Shown: piece after piece, positions 53,991 through 63,675 of the stretch
Layout: every line of letters begins with the position of its first letter
Numbering within the stretch: the first letter of the stretch is position 1
Assembly (NCBI GenBank): GCA_913055905.1
Contig: CAJXLB010000004.1
Coordinates: 124,001-188,000, forward strand
Length of the DNA stretch: 64,000 bases
Source: an uncultured Winogradskyella sp.
GTDB lineage: Bacteria > Bacteroidota > Bacteroidia > Flavobacteriales > Flavobacteriaceae
Direction of reading: 5' to 3'
The notes under the pieces: model-generated
What the model was told of the DNA's origin: nothing
The model's input: only the letters and a program-made list of their open reading frames with translations
Database searches by the model: none
Position numbers and translations under genes: made by a program

Positions 53991-55925
53991 ATGCGAAAAT
54001 TACTTTATATAGCTTTCATCTTATGTTTTACTCACGGATACGGTCAACAGCAAATCATTGATAGTTTAAAACAGGTGGTTTCTAACCAACCAGCAGATTC
54101 GGTAAGGGTTAAGGCCTACAGCGATTTGTGCTGGTACTACCGCACTATTTCATTAGACTCGGCATTCGTCTATGGAAATAAGGCGCTTGACCTTTCTGTA
54201 AAAACACGCAACGTTAAAGGTGAGGCACAGGCTCTTAACGATATTGGTATTCTTTATTACAGCAAATCTGAATTTGACAAAGCGCTAGGTCTTTATCATG
54301 AATCACTAAAATTAAGGCAGACACTTTCAGATAGTCTCGGTATGGCAAGCCTCTACAATAAAATAGGCCTAGTTCACCAAAATACTTACCAATTAGATTC
54401 TGCTTTGAGCTATGGCATAAAAGCCTTGCGTATCTATGAAGAAAAAGGGATTAAAAGAAATGCCTATATCTTAAAAAATAACATAGCCAATATTTACAAA
54501 AACCTTAAACAGTACGATAAGGCCCTAGAAACACATTTAGATATTGCAGCATACAATAGTGCTATAAATGATGAGCTATCGTTGGTAAAGTCGTATAATA
54601 ACATCGCCAATGCATATATCTTACTAGCCGATACCGCCAATGCTCAAACCTATTACAATAAGGGTATAGAACTAGGTAAAAAGAATGGTTACAAGAAGGA
54701 ATTGGCAGCACTCTACAATAATGTAGCAGGTATTGCCATGAACAGAAAGGACGTGGAAGCCGCCATAGAGTACTACGAAAATTCCTTACAGATTAGAGAA
54801 GAGCTTGGCGATAATTTTGGCAAAGGAAGTACACTCTTAAATTTAGGATCCCTTTACCTTGAAACCAAACAACTTAATAGTGTCGAAGACTATCTAAAGC
54901 AAAGCATTAGCTTGGCTGAAGCTTCTAATGCCAAAGAACAAATGATGAATGCTTACGACAAATTGGCACTTTATTTTGCTTACAGAAACATGCCTGATAG
55001 TACAAAGTACTACAGTGCCCTATACAAGCAAATGAATAATTCCCTTTTCAACGCACAAATTTTAAAGGAAGTAGCAGATATCCAAGAAAAATATAATGCT
55101 GTGGAGCGCGAAAAGGAAATTGTGACCCAACGTGCCGCCATAGCAGAGAAGGAATTGGATATCAGTAAAAAAAATCTTTACCTATTAGGTCTCGGAGGTT
55201 TAGTGGTTATCGTTACCTTATTAGGACTTTTGTTTTTTAATCGTCAAAAACTAAAAACAGAACAGGTTAAGAAGGAAGGCGAATTAAAACAAGCCTTGGT
55301 TAGAATTGAAACCCAAAATAAATTGCAAGATCAGAGACTTCGGATATCTCGCGATTTACATGATAACATTGGAGCTCAACTTACCTTTATAATTTCGACC
55401 TTGGATAATTTGAAATATGGCTTTAAACTTCCCGATAAATTAAACTCCAAACTTGAGAGCGTTAGTGCCTTTACCACTTCAACAATAGACGAACTGCGCG
55501 ATACCATTTGGGCCATGAATAAAAGTGAAATTTCTTTTGAAGACCTTCAGGTTCGCATATCAAATTTTATTGATAAAGCAAATATAGCCGCCCAAGGCAT
55601 TGATTTCAAGTTTAGTGTGGCAGATGATGTTGATTTGTCTGCAACGTTCAATTCGGTACAAGGAATGAATATTTACAGAATAATTCAGGAGTCTGTTAAC
55701 AATGCCATTAAATATGCCAATGCCAAAGAGATTAAAGTTGATATTTCTACAAAAGACGGTCGATTCCACTTCGATATAATGGACAATGGTAAAGGCTTTA
55801 ATGTAGATGAGGTCGAATTAGGTAATGGATTAAGCAATATGAAGAAAAGGGCCAGTGAATTGGGAGGTAAACTTAGTATTAATAGCAAAATGGGCAAGGG
55901 AACAACCATTTCGTTAACCTGTTAA
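53991..55925 (+). CDS. TPR-repeat sensor histidine kinase (NarX-type)
   Basis: 644 residues from ATG at 53991, chosen because it begins a signal peptide (MRKLLYIAFILCFTHGYG); an earlier GTG at 53964 is possible. TPR repeats span about 35-330, membrane helix about 390-410, then HisKA_3 phosphoacceptor segment (SRDLHDNIGAQLT) and HATPase (DNGKGFNVDEVE, NGLSNMKKRA). Signals to the LuxR-type regulator 9 bp downstream. The periplasmic TPR domain may bind a protein or peptide. Confidence 0.9.
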   Translation: MRKLLYIAFILCFTHGYGQQQIIDSLKQVVSNQPADSVRVKAYSDLCWYYRTISLDSAFVYGNKALDLSVKTRNVKGEAQALNDIGILYYSKSEFDKALGLYHESLKLRQTLSDSLGMASLYNKIGLVHQNTYQLDSALSYGIKALRIYEEKGIKRNAYILKNNIANIYKNLKQYDKALETHLDIAAYNSAINDELSLVKSYNNIANAYILLADTANAQTYYNKGIELGKKNGYKKELAALYNNVAGIAMNRKDVEAAIEYYENSLQIREELGDNFGKGSTLLNLGSLYLETKQLNSVEDYLKQSISLAEASNAKEQMMNAYDKLALYFAYRNMPDSTKYYSALYKQMNNSLFNAQILKEVADIQEKYNAVEREKEIVTQRAAIAEKELDISKKNLYLLGLGGLVVIVTLLGLLFFNRQKLKTEQVKKEGELKQALVRIETQNKLQDQRLRISRDLHDNIGAQLTFIISTLDNLKYGFKLPDKLNSKLESVSAFTTSTIDELRDTIWAMNKSEISFEDLQVRISNFIDKANIAAQGIDFKFSVADDVDLSATFNSVQGMNIYRIIQESVNNAIKYANAKEIKVDISTKDGRFHFDIMDNGKGFNVDEVELGNGLSNMKKRASELGGKLSINSKMGKGTTISLTC

Positions 55926-55934
55926 TTATAAAAT

Positions 55935-56585
55935 ATGAACATTAGAGTAGCTATAGTTGATGATAATGCCTTTTTGACCAAAGCTGTTGAAGAGAAATTA
56001 TCCTTTTTTGATGATATCGATATCAAATTCAAAGCAAAGAATGGGGAAGAAGCGCTTTCCAAGCTCTCGGATAACCACAACCTGGACTTGATTCTTATGG
56101 ATATAGAGATGCCCATAATGGATGGTATAGAAGCTACTGCAAAGGTCAAACAGAAGTACCCACAGATTAAGATTATTATGCTCACCGTCTTTGATAACGA
56201 TGAAAATATTTTTAAAGCTATTAAAGCAGGTGCTGATGGCTATTTGCTAAAGGAAATAAATGCAGGAGATTTACATACTGGTATATTGGAAACCTTAAAT
56301 GGTGGAGCAGCAATGAATCCATCCATAGCTCTAAAAACCCTTAAGCTGCTACGAAATCCCTTTGTTGCATCTGGTGAGCAAAGTGAGCAGGAGATTAAAT
56401 TAACCGATAGGGAAATAGAGGTTTTGGAGCAATTGAGTAAAGGGCTAAGCTATAATGCCATAGCAGATAATCTTATTCTATCAACAGGCACTATTAGAAA
56501 GCACATAGAGAATATTTACCGAAAACTTCAAGTCCACAATAAACTAGAAGCCGTACAAAAAGCTAGAAAGAATAACCTTATTTAG
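55935..56585 (+). CDS. NarL/LuxR-family response regulator
   Basis: 216 residues: receiver with D56 (LILMDIEMPIMDG), and LuxR-type HTH (LTDREIEVLEQLSKGLSYNA). Partner of the TPR kinase. Overlaps the convergent coaD gene by 8 bp at the 3' end. Confidence 0.95.
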   Translation: MNIRVAIVDDNAFLTKAVEEKLSFFDDIDIKFKAKNGEEALSKLSDNHNLDLILMDIEMPIMDGIEATAKVKQKYPQIKIIMLTVFDNDENIFKAIKAGADGYLLKEINAGDLHTGILETLNGGAAMNPSIALKTLKLLRNPFVASGEQSEQEIKLTDREIEVLEQLSKGLSYNAIADNLILSTGTIRKHIENIYRKLQVHNKLEAVQKARKNNLI

Positions 56586-57039
56586 GAGTTACTGTGACAC
56601 TACTTGGTACAAGCACAGAGTAATCACCGTTGTTTCTGATGACGTCTCTTACTATCGAGGATGATATATACGATGTTTTAGATGCTGTTAATAGAAAAAC
56701 CGTTTCTATTTTAGACAACTTTCTATTGGTATGGGCTATGGCTTTTTCAAATTCAAAGTCGGCAGGATTTCTTAAGCCACGAAGAATAAATTTGGCATTG
56801 ATTTCTTTACAAAAATCCACAGTGAGGCCTTCATAGGTAGTTACCTTAACTTTTGGTTCGTTTGCAAAGGATTTTTCAATGAAACTTTTTCGTTCCTCAA
56901 TACTAAACATGTACTTTTTATCAGCATTAATTCCTATGGCAACTACTACTTCATCAAAAAGCTTTACGCCGCGTTTAATGATGTCGTAATGGCCAAGGGT
57001 AATGGGGTCAAATGATCCCGGAAATAGTGCTCTCTTCAT
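56578..57039 (-). CDS. coaD: Phosphopantetheine adenylyltransferase
   Basis: 153 residues, usual size. Nucleotide motif GSFDPITLGHYDII and ISSSIVRDV. Penultimate step of coenzyme A synthesis. Converges with the regulator gene and shares 8 bp. Confidence 0.96.
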   Translation of the reverse strand: MKRALFPGSFDPITLGHYDIIKRGVKLFDEVVVAIGINADKKYMFSIEERKSFIEKSFANEPKVKVTTYEGLTVDFCKEINAKFILRGLRNPADFEFEKAIAHTNRKLSKIETVFLLTASKTSYISSSIVRDVIRNNGDYSVLVPSSVTVTPK

Positions 57040-57077
57040 ACAATGATGTTGATTTTAGCTAACGCAAAGATAACTAA

Positions 57078-58055
57078 TTAATTTGCCATAGCTTCCAAGA
57101 TAGCGTTTTCAAAAAGCATGGGAAGTGTAATGCCTGCAGCTCTAGCTTGTTGTGGCAATATACTCTCTTCTGTTAATCCTGGTACGGTATTCACCTCTAA
57201 AAGGTAGGGTTCGTCATCCTTAAAAATGAATTCGCTACGGCTTAAACCTTTTAATTTTAGGATTTCATAGATTCGCTTTGCTTCTTTCCTTACTTTTTGA
57301 GCAAGGTCTTTTGAAATTCGAGCTGGTGTTATTTCTTGCGATTGGCCTTGGTATTTGGCAGCATAATCAAAAAAGTCATTTTCAGAAACAATCTCGGTCA
57401 ACGGTAAAACCATCACCTTACCTTTATATGTGATGACACCAACAGAAACTTCAACACCGTCTAAAAACGACTCTATAATAATTTCATTGTCTTCCCGGAA
57501 TGCTTTGTCTATGGCTTCGTTTAAGTCCCTTTTTTCGTAGACTTTGGTAATCCCAAAACTACTACCAGCCTTGTTGGCTTTTACAAAACATGGTAATCCT
57601 ACTTTTTTGATTATGGCATCCTCATCAATAGGGTCACCTAAATTTAGGCAATAATTGGTTGCCGTTTTTATGCCATAAGGGCGTAAGGTGGCCAATAGGT
57701 CTCTTTTGTTAAAAGTAAGAGCGGCTTGATACATATTACAGCTTGTGTGTGGTATGTTAAGCAGTTCAAAATAGGCCTGCATTAAACCATCTTCACCAGG
57801 TGAGCCATGAATGGCATTGAACACGCAATCAAAGACTATCTTTTTGTTGTCAACGACTATTGAAAAATCATTTTTGTCAATAGGATGCTCATTGGAGTCT
57901 TCATCAACATGAACCCATTTATCCTTGAAAATGTGAATACAATAGCCGTTGTATTTTGTGCTGTCTAAACAAGCCTTAACTACTGATCCACTCTTAATCG
58001 AGATTTGATATTCGCTAGAATATCCTCCCATAATTATGGCAATATTTTTCTTCAT
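57078..58055 (-). CDS. ddl: D-alanine-D-alanine ligase
   Basis: 325 residues, ATP-grasp ligase: GSPGEDGLMQAYFE, KANKAGSSFGITK and LLEVNTVPGLTEES. Makes the D-Ala-D-Ala dipeptide of peptidoglycan. Lone gene next to coaD. Confidence 0.97.
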   Translation of the reverse strand: MKKNIAIIMGGYSSEYQISIKSGSVVKACLDSTKYNGYCIHIFKDKWVHVDEDSNEHPIDKNDFSIVVDNKKIVFDCVFNAIHGSPGEDGLMQAYFELLNIPHTSCNMYQAALTFNKRDLLATLRPYGIKTATNYCLNLGDPIDEDAIIKKVGLPCFVKANKAGSSFGITKVYEKRDLNEAIDKAFREDNEIIIESFLDGVEVSVGVITYKGKVMVLPLTEIVSENDFFDYAAKYQGQSQEITPARISKDLAQKVRKEAKRIYEILKLKGLSRSEFIFKDDEPYLLEVNTVPGLTEESILPQQARAAGITLPMLFENAILEAMAN

Positions 58056-58181
58056 TTTCTAAGTTGACAAAGTCTAGAGGTAAATGTATGACATATTTTC
58101 AAAATCTAATCGCGGATGTCATACGTATATTAATTTTATGGCGTTATAATATTTATTAGTTTTGTCCATTAAAATTACAAT

Positions 58182-58730
58182 ATGAGCTTAATTAAATTTC
58201 TTACCAGTAAAGTGTTTTTTAAGCATCTGGCATTAGCAGTAGTTGCCATTGTAGTTTTGTGTTATTTGATTCTCAAATGGTTAAATATTAGCACTAACCA
58301 TAATGAATTTGTGGTGGTGCCAGATTTAAAGGGTAAGTCCTTGGAGAACGTTGAGATTGAGTTGAATGATCATGATTTGGCCATGGAGATACAGGATTCA
58401 GCAAATTATAATCCCAATTATCCTAAGTATAGCGTTATAGAACAAAATCCCAAAGCAGGATCTAAAGTAAAGGAAAATCGAAAGATATATCTGATTCTTA
58501 ATCCATCTGGATATAGAAAGGTTGCGGTACCAAATGTTTTAAAGCGAACGATTAGGCAAGCTAAACCTCAATTAGAGGCCCTAGAGTTTCAAATAGGCGA
58601 AATCACCTATAAGGACGCCATTGGCGAGGGTGTCATTTCTATGTCTCACAAGGGCAAACCATTGGAGCCAGGGACCTTGCTTCCGCTGACTTCTAAAATT
58701 GATTTGGTAATAGGCAACGGTAAATTGTAA
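58182..58730 (+). CDS. PASTA-domain protein
   Basis: 182 residues, one membrane helix (about 14-32), then PASTA domains (VVVPDLKGKSLENVEIEL, VAVPNVLKRTIRQAKPQL). PASTA domains bind peptidoglycan fragments or penicillin-binding proteins. -7 box TAGTTTTG at 58157-58164. Six bases before the pseudouridine synthase gene. Confidence 0.9.
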   Translation: MSLIKFLTSKVFFKHLALAVVAIVVLCYLILKWLNISTNHNEFVVVPDLKGKSLENVEIELNDHDLAMEIQDSANYNPNYPKYSVIEQNPKAGSKVKENRKIYLILNPSGYRKVAVPNVLKRTIRQAKPQLEALEFQIGEITYKDAIGEGVISMSHKGKPLEPGTLLPLTSKIDLVIGNGKL

Positions 58731-58736
58731 AAACTA

Positions 58737-59771
58737 ATGCCAAAGACCACTAATTTGTCAGAAGATGCAAGTGAGCGTTACGAGCATTATGCTTTTAAGG
58801 TAGGCCAGGGACAGACTCCTATGCGTATAGATAAATATCTGCTTAATTATATTGAAAACATTACACGCAGTAAAATTCAGAATGCTGCGAAAGAAGGAGG
58901 TGTTTTGGTAAACGATGTTGCCGTAAAGCCTAATTATAAGGTTAAGCCTGGTGATCGTATTTCGGTAACATTTGAGCATCCAACCTACGAACAGCTTTTG
59001 GTCCCTGAGGAAATTCCTCTGGATATTGTTTATGAAGACGATGATGTGTTGGTGATTAACAAACCAGCTGGTATGGTGGTTCATCCTGGTCATGGTAATT
59101 ATTCTGGAACCTTAATAAATGCCTTGATTTACCATTTTGAGAATTTACCCAAAAACTCAAGTGACAGACCTGGATTAGTTCACCGAATAGATAAAGATAC
59201 CACTGGTTTGTTGGTCGTGGCGAAGACTGAAGTTGCCATGAACCATTTGTCTAATCAATTTGCAGAAAAGACCTCTGAGCGTGAGTATGTGGCGCTGGTT
59301 TGGGGAAATGTTGAGCATGATGAAGGCACTATAGAGGGACATATAGGGCGTCATCCAAAGAACAGACTACAAAACACGGTTTATGAAGGCGAAGAGATTG
59401 ATAAAGGAAAAGCAGCCATCACACATTACAAAGTGTTAGAACGTTTTGGTTATGTCACACTAGTAAGTTGTAAGCTTGAGACGGGAAGAACCCATCAAAT
59501 TCGCGTGCACATGAAACACATTGGGCATACGCTATTTAATGACGAGCGCTATGGTGGCAATACTATTTTAAAAGGAACTACATTTACCAAGTACAAACAA
59601 TTTGTAGAAAATTGCTTCAAGATTCTACCACGTCAGGCTTTACACGCAAGGACATTGGGCTTTGAGCATCCAACCTCAGGAAAGTATCTTAGATTTGAGG
59701 TTGACATACCAGATGATATGGCACAGTGTATAGACAAATGGCGTAACTACGCAAAGCATCAAGATAATTAA
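58737..59771 (+). CDS. RluA-family pseudouridine synthase (RluD-like)
   Basis: 344 residues: S4 RNA-binding domain about 30-80, catalytic HRIDKDTTGLLVVAKT with the essential Asp, and TGRTHQIRVHM. Modifies uridine in rRNA. Operon with the PASTA gene. RluD is likely but not certain among RluA/C/D. Confidence 0.95.
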   Translation: MPKTTNLSEDASERYEHYAFKVGQGQTPMRIDKYLLNYIENITRSKIQNAAKEGGVLVNDVAVKPNYKVKPGDRISVTFEHPTYEQLLVPEEIPLDIVYEDDDVLVINKPAGMVVHPGHGNYSGTLINALIYHFENLPKNSSDRPGLVHRIDKDTTGLLVVAKTEVAMNHLSNQFAEKTSEREYVALVWGNVEHDEGTIEGHIGRHPKNRLQNTVYEGEEIDKGKAAITHYKVLERFGYVTLVSCKLETGRTHQIRVHMKHIGHTLFNDERYGGNTILKGTTFTKYKQFVENCFKILPRQALHARTLGFEHPTSGKYLRFEVDIPDDMAQCIDKWRNYAKHQDN

Positions 59772-59854
59772 TAGCACTATTGTTATAATTTCTTAAAAGT
59801 CGCTGAGGTTTTGTTGCATGCATCGTAACTTTGAAAGTATTAAATGTAAGTATT

Positions 59855-60613
59855 ATGAAACTTGTAATTTCACCTGCCAAATCACTTGATTTTAAAACAG
59901 AGCTACCAACAGCCAAAACTACAGAGGGTTGTTTTTTGGCAGAGGCCGAACGCTTAAATAAACTGTTGAAGCAAAAGTCTGCAAAGAGTTTATCCAAATT
60001 GATGCACATTTCAGATAATTTGGGTCAATTGAATTATGAGCGCAATCAAGAATGGGAGTTGCCATTTACTTTAGATAATGCAAGACAGGCCATTTATGCC
60101 TTCAATGGTGATGTTTACCGAGGTATAGATGCCTATACCATTGAGCAGGACAAACTTGATAAATTACAGGATACAGTACGAATTTTGTCTGGACTTTACG
60201 GCGTGTTGAAGCCTTTGGATTTAATTCAACCTTATCGTTTGGAAATGGGTACTAAAATGCCTGTTGGCAAGAACAAAAACTTATATGAATACTGGCAGAA
60301 AAAAATAACCCAAGCCTTGAATGATGAATTGGAAGAGGATGAGTTATTTATTAATCTAGCAAGCAATGAGTACTTTAAGGCCATTGATAAAAAAGCACTT
60401 AAAGTTCCAGTAATAGATGTAGAATTTAAAGAATTTAAGAACGGTAAGTATAAGGTAATCGGTTTTTATGCCAAATATGCCAGAGGACTAATGACGCGCT
60501 TTATTATAGATACCGATGCTAATACCATTGAAGATATTAAAGGCTTTAACTTGGAGAATTACCGTTTAAGTGAAGAACTATCTACAGATTCTAAGTTGGT
60601 CTTTACGCGCTGA
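59855..60613 (+). CDS. yaaA: Peroxide stress protein YaaA
   Basis: 252 residues from ATG at 59855 (MKLVISPAKSLDFKT). TTG at 59831 lies within the TAACTTTG -7 box (59826-59833). DUF328/YaaA, which limits free iron under peroxide stress in E. coli. Its stop overlaps the start of the next gene by one base. Confidence 0.95.
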   Translation: MKLVISPAKSLDFKTELPTAKTTEGCFLAEAERLNKLLKQKSAKSLSKLMHISDNLGQLNYERNQEWELPFTLDNARQAIYAFNGDVYRGIDAYTIEQDKLDKLQDTVRILSGLYGVLKPLDLIQPYRLEMGTKMPVGKNKNLYEYWQKKITQALNDELEEDELFINLASNEYFKAIDKKALKVPVIDVEFKEFKNGKYKVIGFYAKYARGLMTRFIIDTDANTIEDIKGFNLENYRLSEELSTDSKLVFTR

Positions 60614-61266
60614 TGTTTGACCATAAGCATCCATTTCCTCCTTTTATTCCAGAAACGGCACAAAAGCTTATTATTGGCACCTTACCGCCACCAAGATTTT
60701 CAACAGGTCAGTTAAAGGAGAATGATGTTAATTTTTGCTACGGTAGCAGGGATAGTCAATTATGGCCAATTTTAGATGCTATTTTTAATATTGGATTTCG
60801 TTATGACAATTCTGAGCAAGCTGTCATTCAACGTCAAGAATTTCTAAAGTCCCGAGGAATCGGAATTTGCGATATTGTGGCTCGATGCAAGCGCCAAAAA
60901 ATCGATGCTTCCGATTTGGGCATGAGTAACATCGAACTAAGAAATATAGTTGATCACCTAAAAGAGCATCCAACAATTAATACGATACTTTTTACAGGAG
61001 GTAATAGTAAAAATGGCCCTGAGTATCTTTTTAGGCAGCATCTCAGAAAAGAAGGCTTAAAACTGCGATTGATTTCTAACGAAACACCTAAAATCCATCA
61101 ATTTCAAATTGATAACAGACAGATTAGAACGGTGTCCCTGACCGCGCCATCTGGTTCAGCGAATAGGGCTGTTGGTAGTATGCCACTATATAAACAACTA
61201 AAGGCTAGGGACTCTAATTTCACTACTTTAGATTTTAGGGTTTTACAGTATAAACCATACTTCTAA
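60613..61266 (+). CDS. Uracil-DNA glycosylase family protein
   Basis: 217 residues with the fold pattern LIIGTLPPPRFSTGQ and a TGGNSKNGPEYLF segment. Base-excision repair enzyme or relative. Co-translated with yaaA (TGATG overlap); converges with the YitT gene with 4 bp overlap. Confidence 0.8.
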   Translation: MFDHKHPFPPFIPETAQKLIIGTLPPPRFSTGQLKENDVNFCYGSRDSQLWPILDAIFNIGFRYDNSEQAVIQRQEFLKSRGIGICDIVARCKRQKIDASDLGMSNIELRNIVDHLKEHPTINTILFTGGNSKNGPEYLFRQHLRKEGLKLRLISNETPKIHQFQIDNRQIRTVSLTAPSGSANRAVGSMPLYKQLKARDSNFTTLDFRVLQYKPYF

Positions 61267-62159
61267 AGTGCTATTTTCTTCATCTTTTTGCTTTTCTTTT
61301 TGTCCAAATAGTGTCTGAGGACACCACCCTTAACGTTATTGACATCAAACTCTATGATAAAGGCCTTATCGTCTATTTCGTCAATAAGCCGATGCATTTT
61401 CTTTAAGTCTATTCGGTTTATGATGGTGTGAATGATATCAAAATCTTCTTGTTTGCCAGTGCTTCCATAGCCTTTGGTGCCTTTGTAGGTCGTGAGGCCA
61501 GCACCTAATTCTTCCATAATCGCCTTTTTGATTTTTAGGTAGTCTTTAGATATAATGGTCACACCAATAAAATCTTCAAAGCCTTCTATGGTGAGGTCTG
61601 TGACTTTGGCCGTAACAATATAAGTTAAAATGGAATATAGTGCTATTTCAGTTGATATGACATAAGCCGTTATACTAAAGAGCAGGACATTGAATATTAA
61701 AATTACTTGGCCTATGCTAATACCAAACCTGTCGTTGATGTACACACCTAATATTTCGGAGCCATCCAATACCGATCCGTTTCTTATGGCAATTCCTATT
61801 CCAGCTCCAAGGAATAATCCTCCAAATATGGATATTAAGAGTTTATCGTCGGTTATGGTTTCAAAATTTTCAAAATGTATAAAAAGGGCCAAGGCCAAAA
61901 TACTTACCATGGATTTAATAACTATGCGCTTAGAAACGGTATAAAACCCGAGTATTAGAAATGGAACACTGAATAAAATCAGCAAGTAGGAAATCTTGAT
62001 ATCCACAAAAGTCTTAACGAGTAATGCTATGCCTGTTACGCCACCGTCTAAAAAGCCATTAGGCAAAAGAAAGGCCTTTAATCCAATACTGGCCAAAATA
62101 ACGCCCAGAGCTATCTGGCCATATTCAGAGAAGAAGTTATAGGTCTTTGAGTGTTTCAT
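61263..62159 (-). CDS. YitT-family membrane protein
   Basis: 298 residues with about five to six membrane helices and a C-terminal DUF2179 domain (TIEGFEDFIGVTIISKDYLK). Function unknown. Overlaps the stop of the upstream esterase gene by one base, so co-transcribed. Confidence 0.9.
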   Translation of the reverse strand: MKHSKTYNFFSEYGQIALGVILASIGLKAFLLPNGFLDGGVTGIALLVKTFVDIKISYLLILFSVPFLILGFYTVSKRIVIKSMVSILALALFIHFENFETITDDKLLISIFGGLFLGAGIGIAIRNGSVLDGSEILGVYINDRFGISIGQVILIFNVLLFSITAYVISTEIALYSILTYIVTAKVTDLTIEGFEDFIGVTIISKDYLKIKKAIMEELGAGLTTYKGTKGYGSTGKQEDFDIIHTIINRIDLKKMHRLIDEIDDKAFIIEFDVNNVKGGVLRHYLDKKKSKKMKKIAL

Positions 62160-63070
62160 TATAGTTTTTTGTTCCCACTTCTAAAGGTGTCGCTAATAAA
62201 CTCTAGTCCTATGGGTAAAGACTGTATCCAGAAATTCCAGGTATGCCCACCATCCCTAACACGGTACTCATGCGGAATTCCCTTTTTTAGTAATTGGATA
62301 TGCAATGTGGAATTTCCGATAGCTAAAAAGTCGTCATCGCCACAATCAAAATAGATTTTTACGGTTTTTAGCTGTTCGGCTGGTTTTGTCTCAATGAGTT
62401 GAAAAAGGTTGTATTCCCTAATTGCTTCGGTGATACGGTCTTCTCCTGTTGCACCGATGACCGAAGGCGAAATTCGGCCAAAATAGTCATCAAAACTTTT
62501 TTGTGATTCTACCATTAGTTGTTCCTCAGTGCTAATTCCAGAACTAAATCCTGCGCAAGCTCCAAATAAGTCATGATATTTAAGAGCCAATCGTAAACTT
62601 CCAGCACCTCCCATGGATAAGCCGCTAATTCCACGAAACTTTTTGTCTGATTTTATCTTATACGTGCTTTCTACAAAGGGCATAAATTCCTTTATGAACA
62701 TATCTTCATAAGGGTAGGTGCCATCGTCTTTATTCATATAGAGTCTATCATCACCGTCTGGCATAATAATAACTAAAGGCTCAATTTTATTGCCTTTAAT
62801 GAGTTGATCCACAACTGTTTTTAATTGGCCTTGACTAATCCAGTCGGTTTCATTTCCCGTAAAACCGTTTAAAAGGTATACAATGGGATAATTTTCTTGG
62901 GCACTTTCATAACCATGAGGAAGATAAACAGAATACCGTACCGTGGTTTTAAGAAGTTCACTTTGCATTTCAAGACTCTTTAAAACCTTGCTTTGGGAAT
63001 TGCTGCTAGTTACTAATAAAACAATCACTAGCAGGGACAAAAGATATTTCTTGGTGGTCTCTAAGTACAT
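62159..63070 (-). CDS. Secreted alpha/beta-hydrolase (esterase D-like)
   Basis: 303 residues: signal peptide (about 1-26), catalytic GISGLSMGGAGSLRLA (nucleophile Ser), and C-terminal GGHTWNFW (catalytic His). Resembles putative esterases and ferri-siderophore esterases; substrate unknown. The upstream gap has an AAAACTCGAGTTTT palindrome near 63139-63152. Confidence 0.9.
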   Translation of the reverse strand: MYLETTKKYLLSLLVIVLLVTSSNSQSKVLKSLEMQSELLKTTVRYSVYLPHGYESAQENYPIVYLLNGFTGNETDWISQGQLKTVVDQLIKGNKIEPLVIIMPDGDDRLYMNKDDGTYPYEDMFIKEFMPFVESTYKIKSDKKFRGISGLSMGGAGSLRLALKYHDLFGACAGFSSGISTEEQLMVESQKSFDDYFGRISPSVIGATGEDRITEAIREYNLFQLIETKPAEQLKTVKIYFDCGDDDFLAIGNSTLHIQLLKKGIPHEYRVRDGGHTWNFWIQSLPIGLEFISDTFRSGNKKL

Positions 63071-63226
63071 AATGATGTGTAAAGCTCTTCTTTCAAATAT
63101 ATTGAAATATTAGGGTAAAAAAGCCTGTACGGAAAATAAAAAACTCGAGTTTTACACTGAAGCTAAGCCAGACAGAGCCCTATTTTAAAAATAAATAAGT
63201 TTTGGTATGAAGCCTTTTAAAATGGT

Positions 63227-63472
63227 TTAATGCTGCTGATCGGTTTGGTTTTTCTTCGATTTAAAAACAGAACGGACTAATAATCGAATAAGCAGTATAA
63301 ATGGAAAACCATGTAGAACTACATCAAAATAATCTTGTGCCTGCATTCCTTTGGCGCCACCAGCAAGCCATCGCAGTTTTCCGATAATATGTGGCTCAGG
63401 AAAAAAAGGTGCTAAACCGAGGGTTAAGCATAGGAGCACCACTAAACGCCAATCATTAATAAGTTTACGCAT
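63227..63472 (-). CDS. Small membrane protein of unknown function
   Basis: 81 residues with two hydrophobic stretches (about 7-24 and 49-67) and the phrase GKLRWLAGGAKGMQAQDYFD between them. Starts at the very foot of a terminator hairpin, so expression may need read-through or an internal promoter. Not recognised. Confidence 0.6.
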   Translation of the reverse strand: MRKLINDWRLVVLLCLTLGLAPFFPEPHIIGKLRWLAGGAKGMQAQDYFDVVLHGFPFILLIRLLVRSVFKSKKNQTDQQH

Positions 63473-63474
63473 AA

Positions 63475-63510
63475 AAAAAAGTCTATTTAAAGTTAAAAAT
63501 AGACTTTTTT
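63475..63510 (-). terminator. Terminator after the 48-residue gene
   Basis: GTCTATTT/AAATAGAC stem extended by A/T pairs, with T on both strands. On the minus strand it ends the short gene at 63529 and abuts the ATG at 63472. Confidence 0.8.
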
Positions 63511-63528
63511 AGTTAGCTCATTTATATG

Positions 63529-63675
63529 TTATTTTTTGTTTTGTTGATTTTTAATGGTTGCCTCATCAATATCAAAATCATTAGTGTTCGACTTGCGAGG
63601 CAAACCATTTGGATTAACAGGGTTGTCCTGTTCTTTTATTCTTTTAAATTTTCGTTTATCTTTTATTATTCCCAT
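63529..63675 (-). CDS. Small 48-residue basic protein
   Basis: ATG at 63675 to TAA at 63529; begins MGIIKDKRKFKRIKEQDNPV, then a polar acidic middle (NDFDIDEAT) and a Lys-rich end. Followed by a terminator, which supports a real gene. Not recognised. Confidence 0.55.
   Translation of the reverse strand: MGIIKDKRKFKRIKEQDNPVNPNGLPRKSNTNDFDIDEATIKNQQNKK

Noticed and set aside
63139-63152. Palindrome AAAACTCGAGTTTT upstream of the esterase
   Set aside because: Short, AT-rich and not repeated; no matching regulator and no T-tract beyond the palindrome itself.
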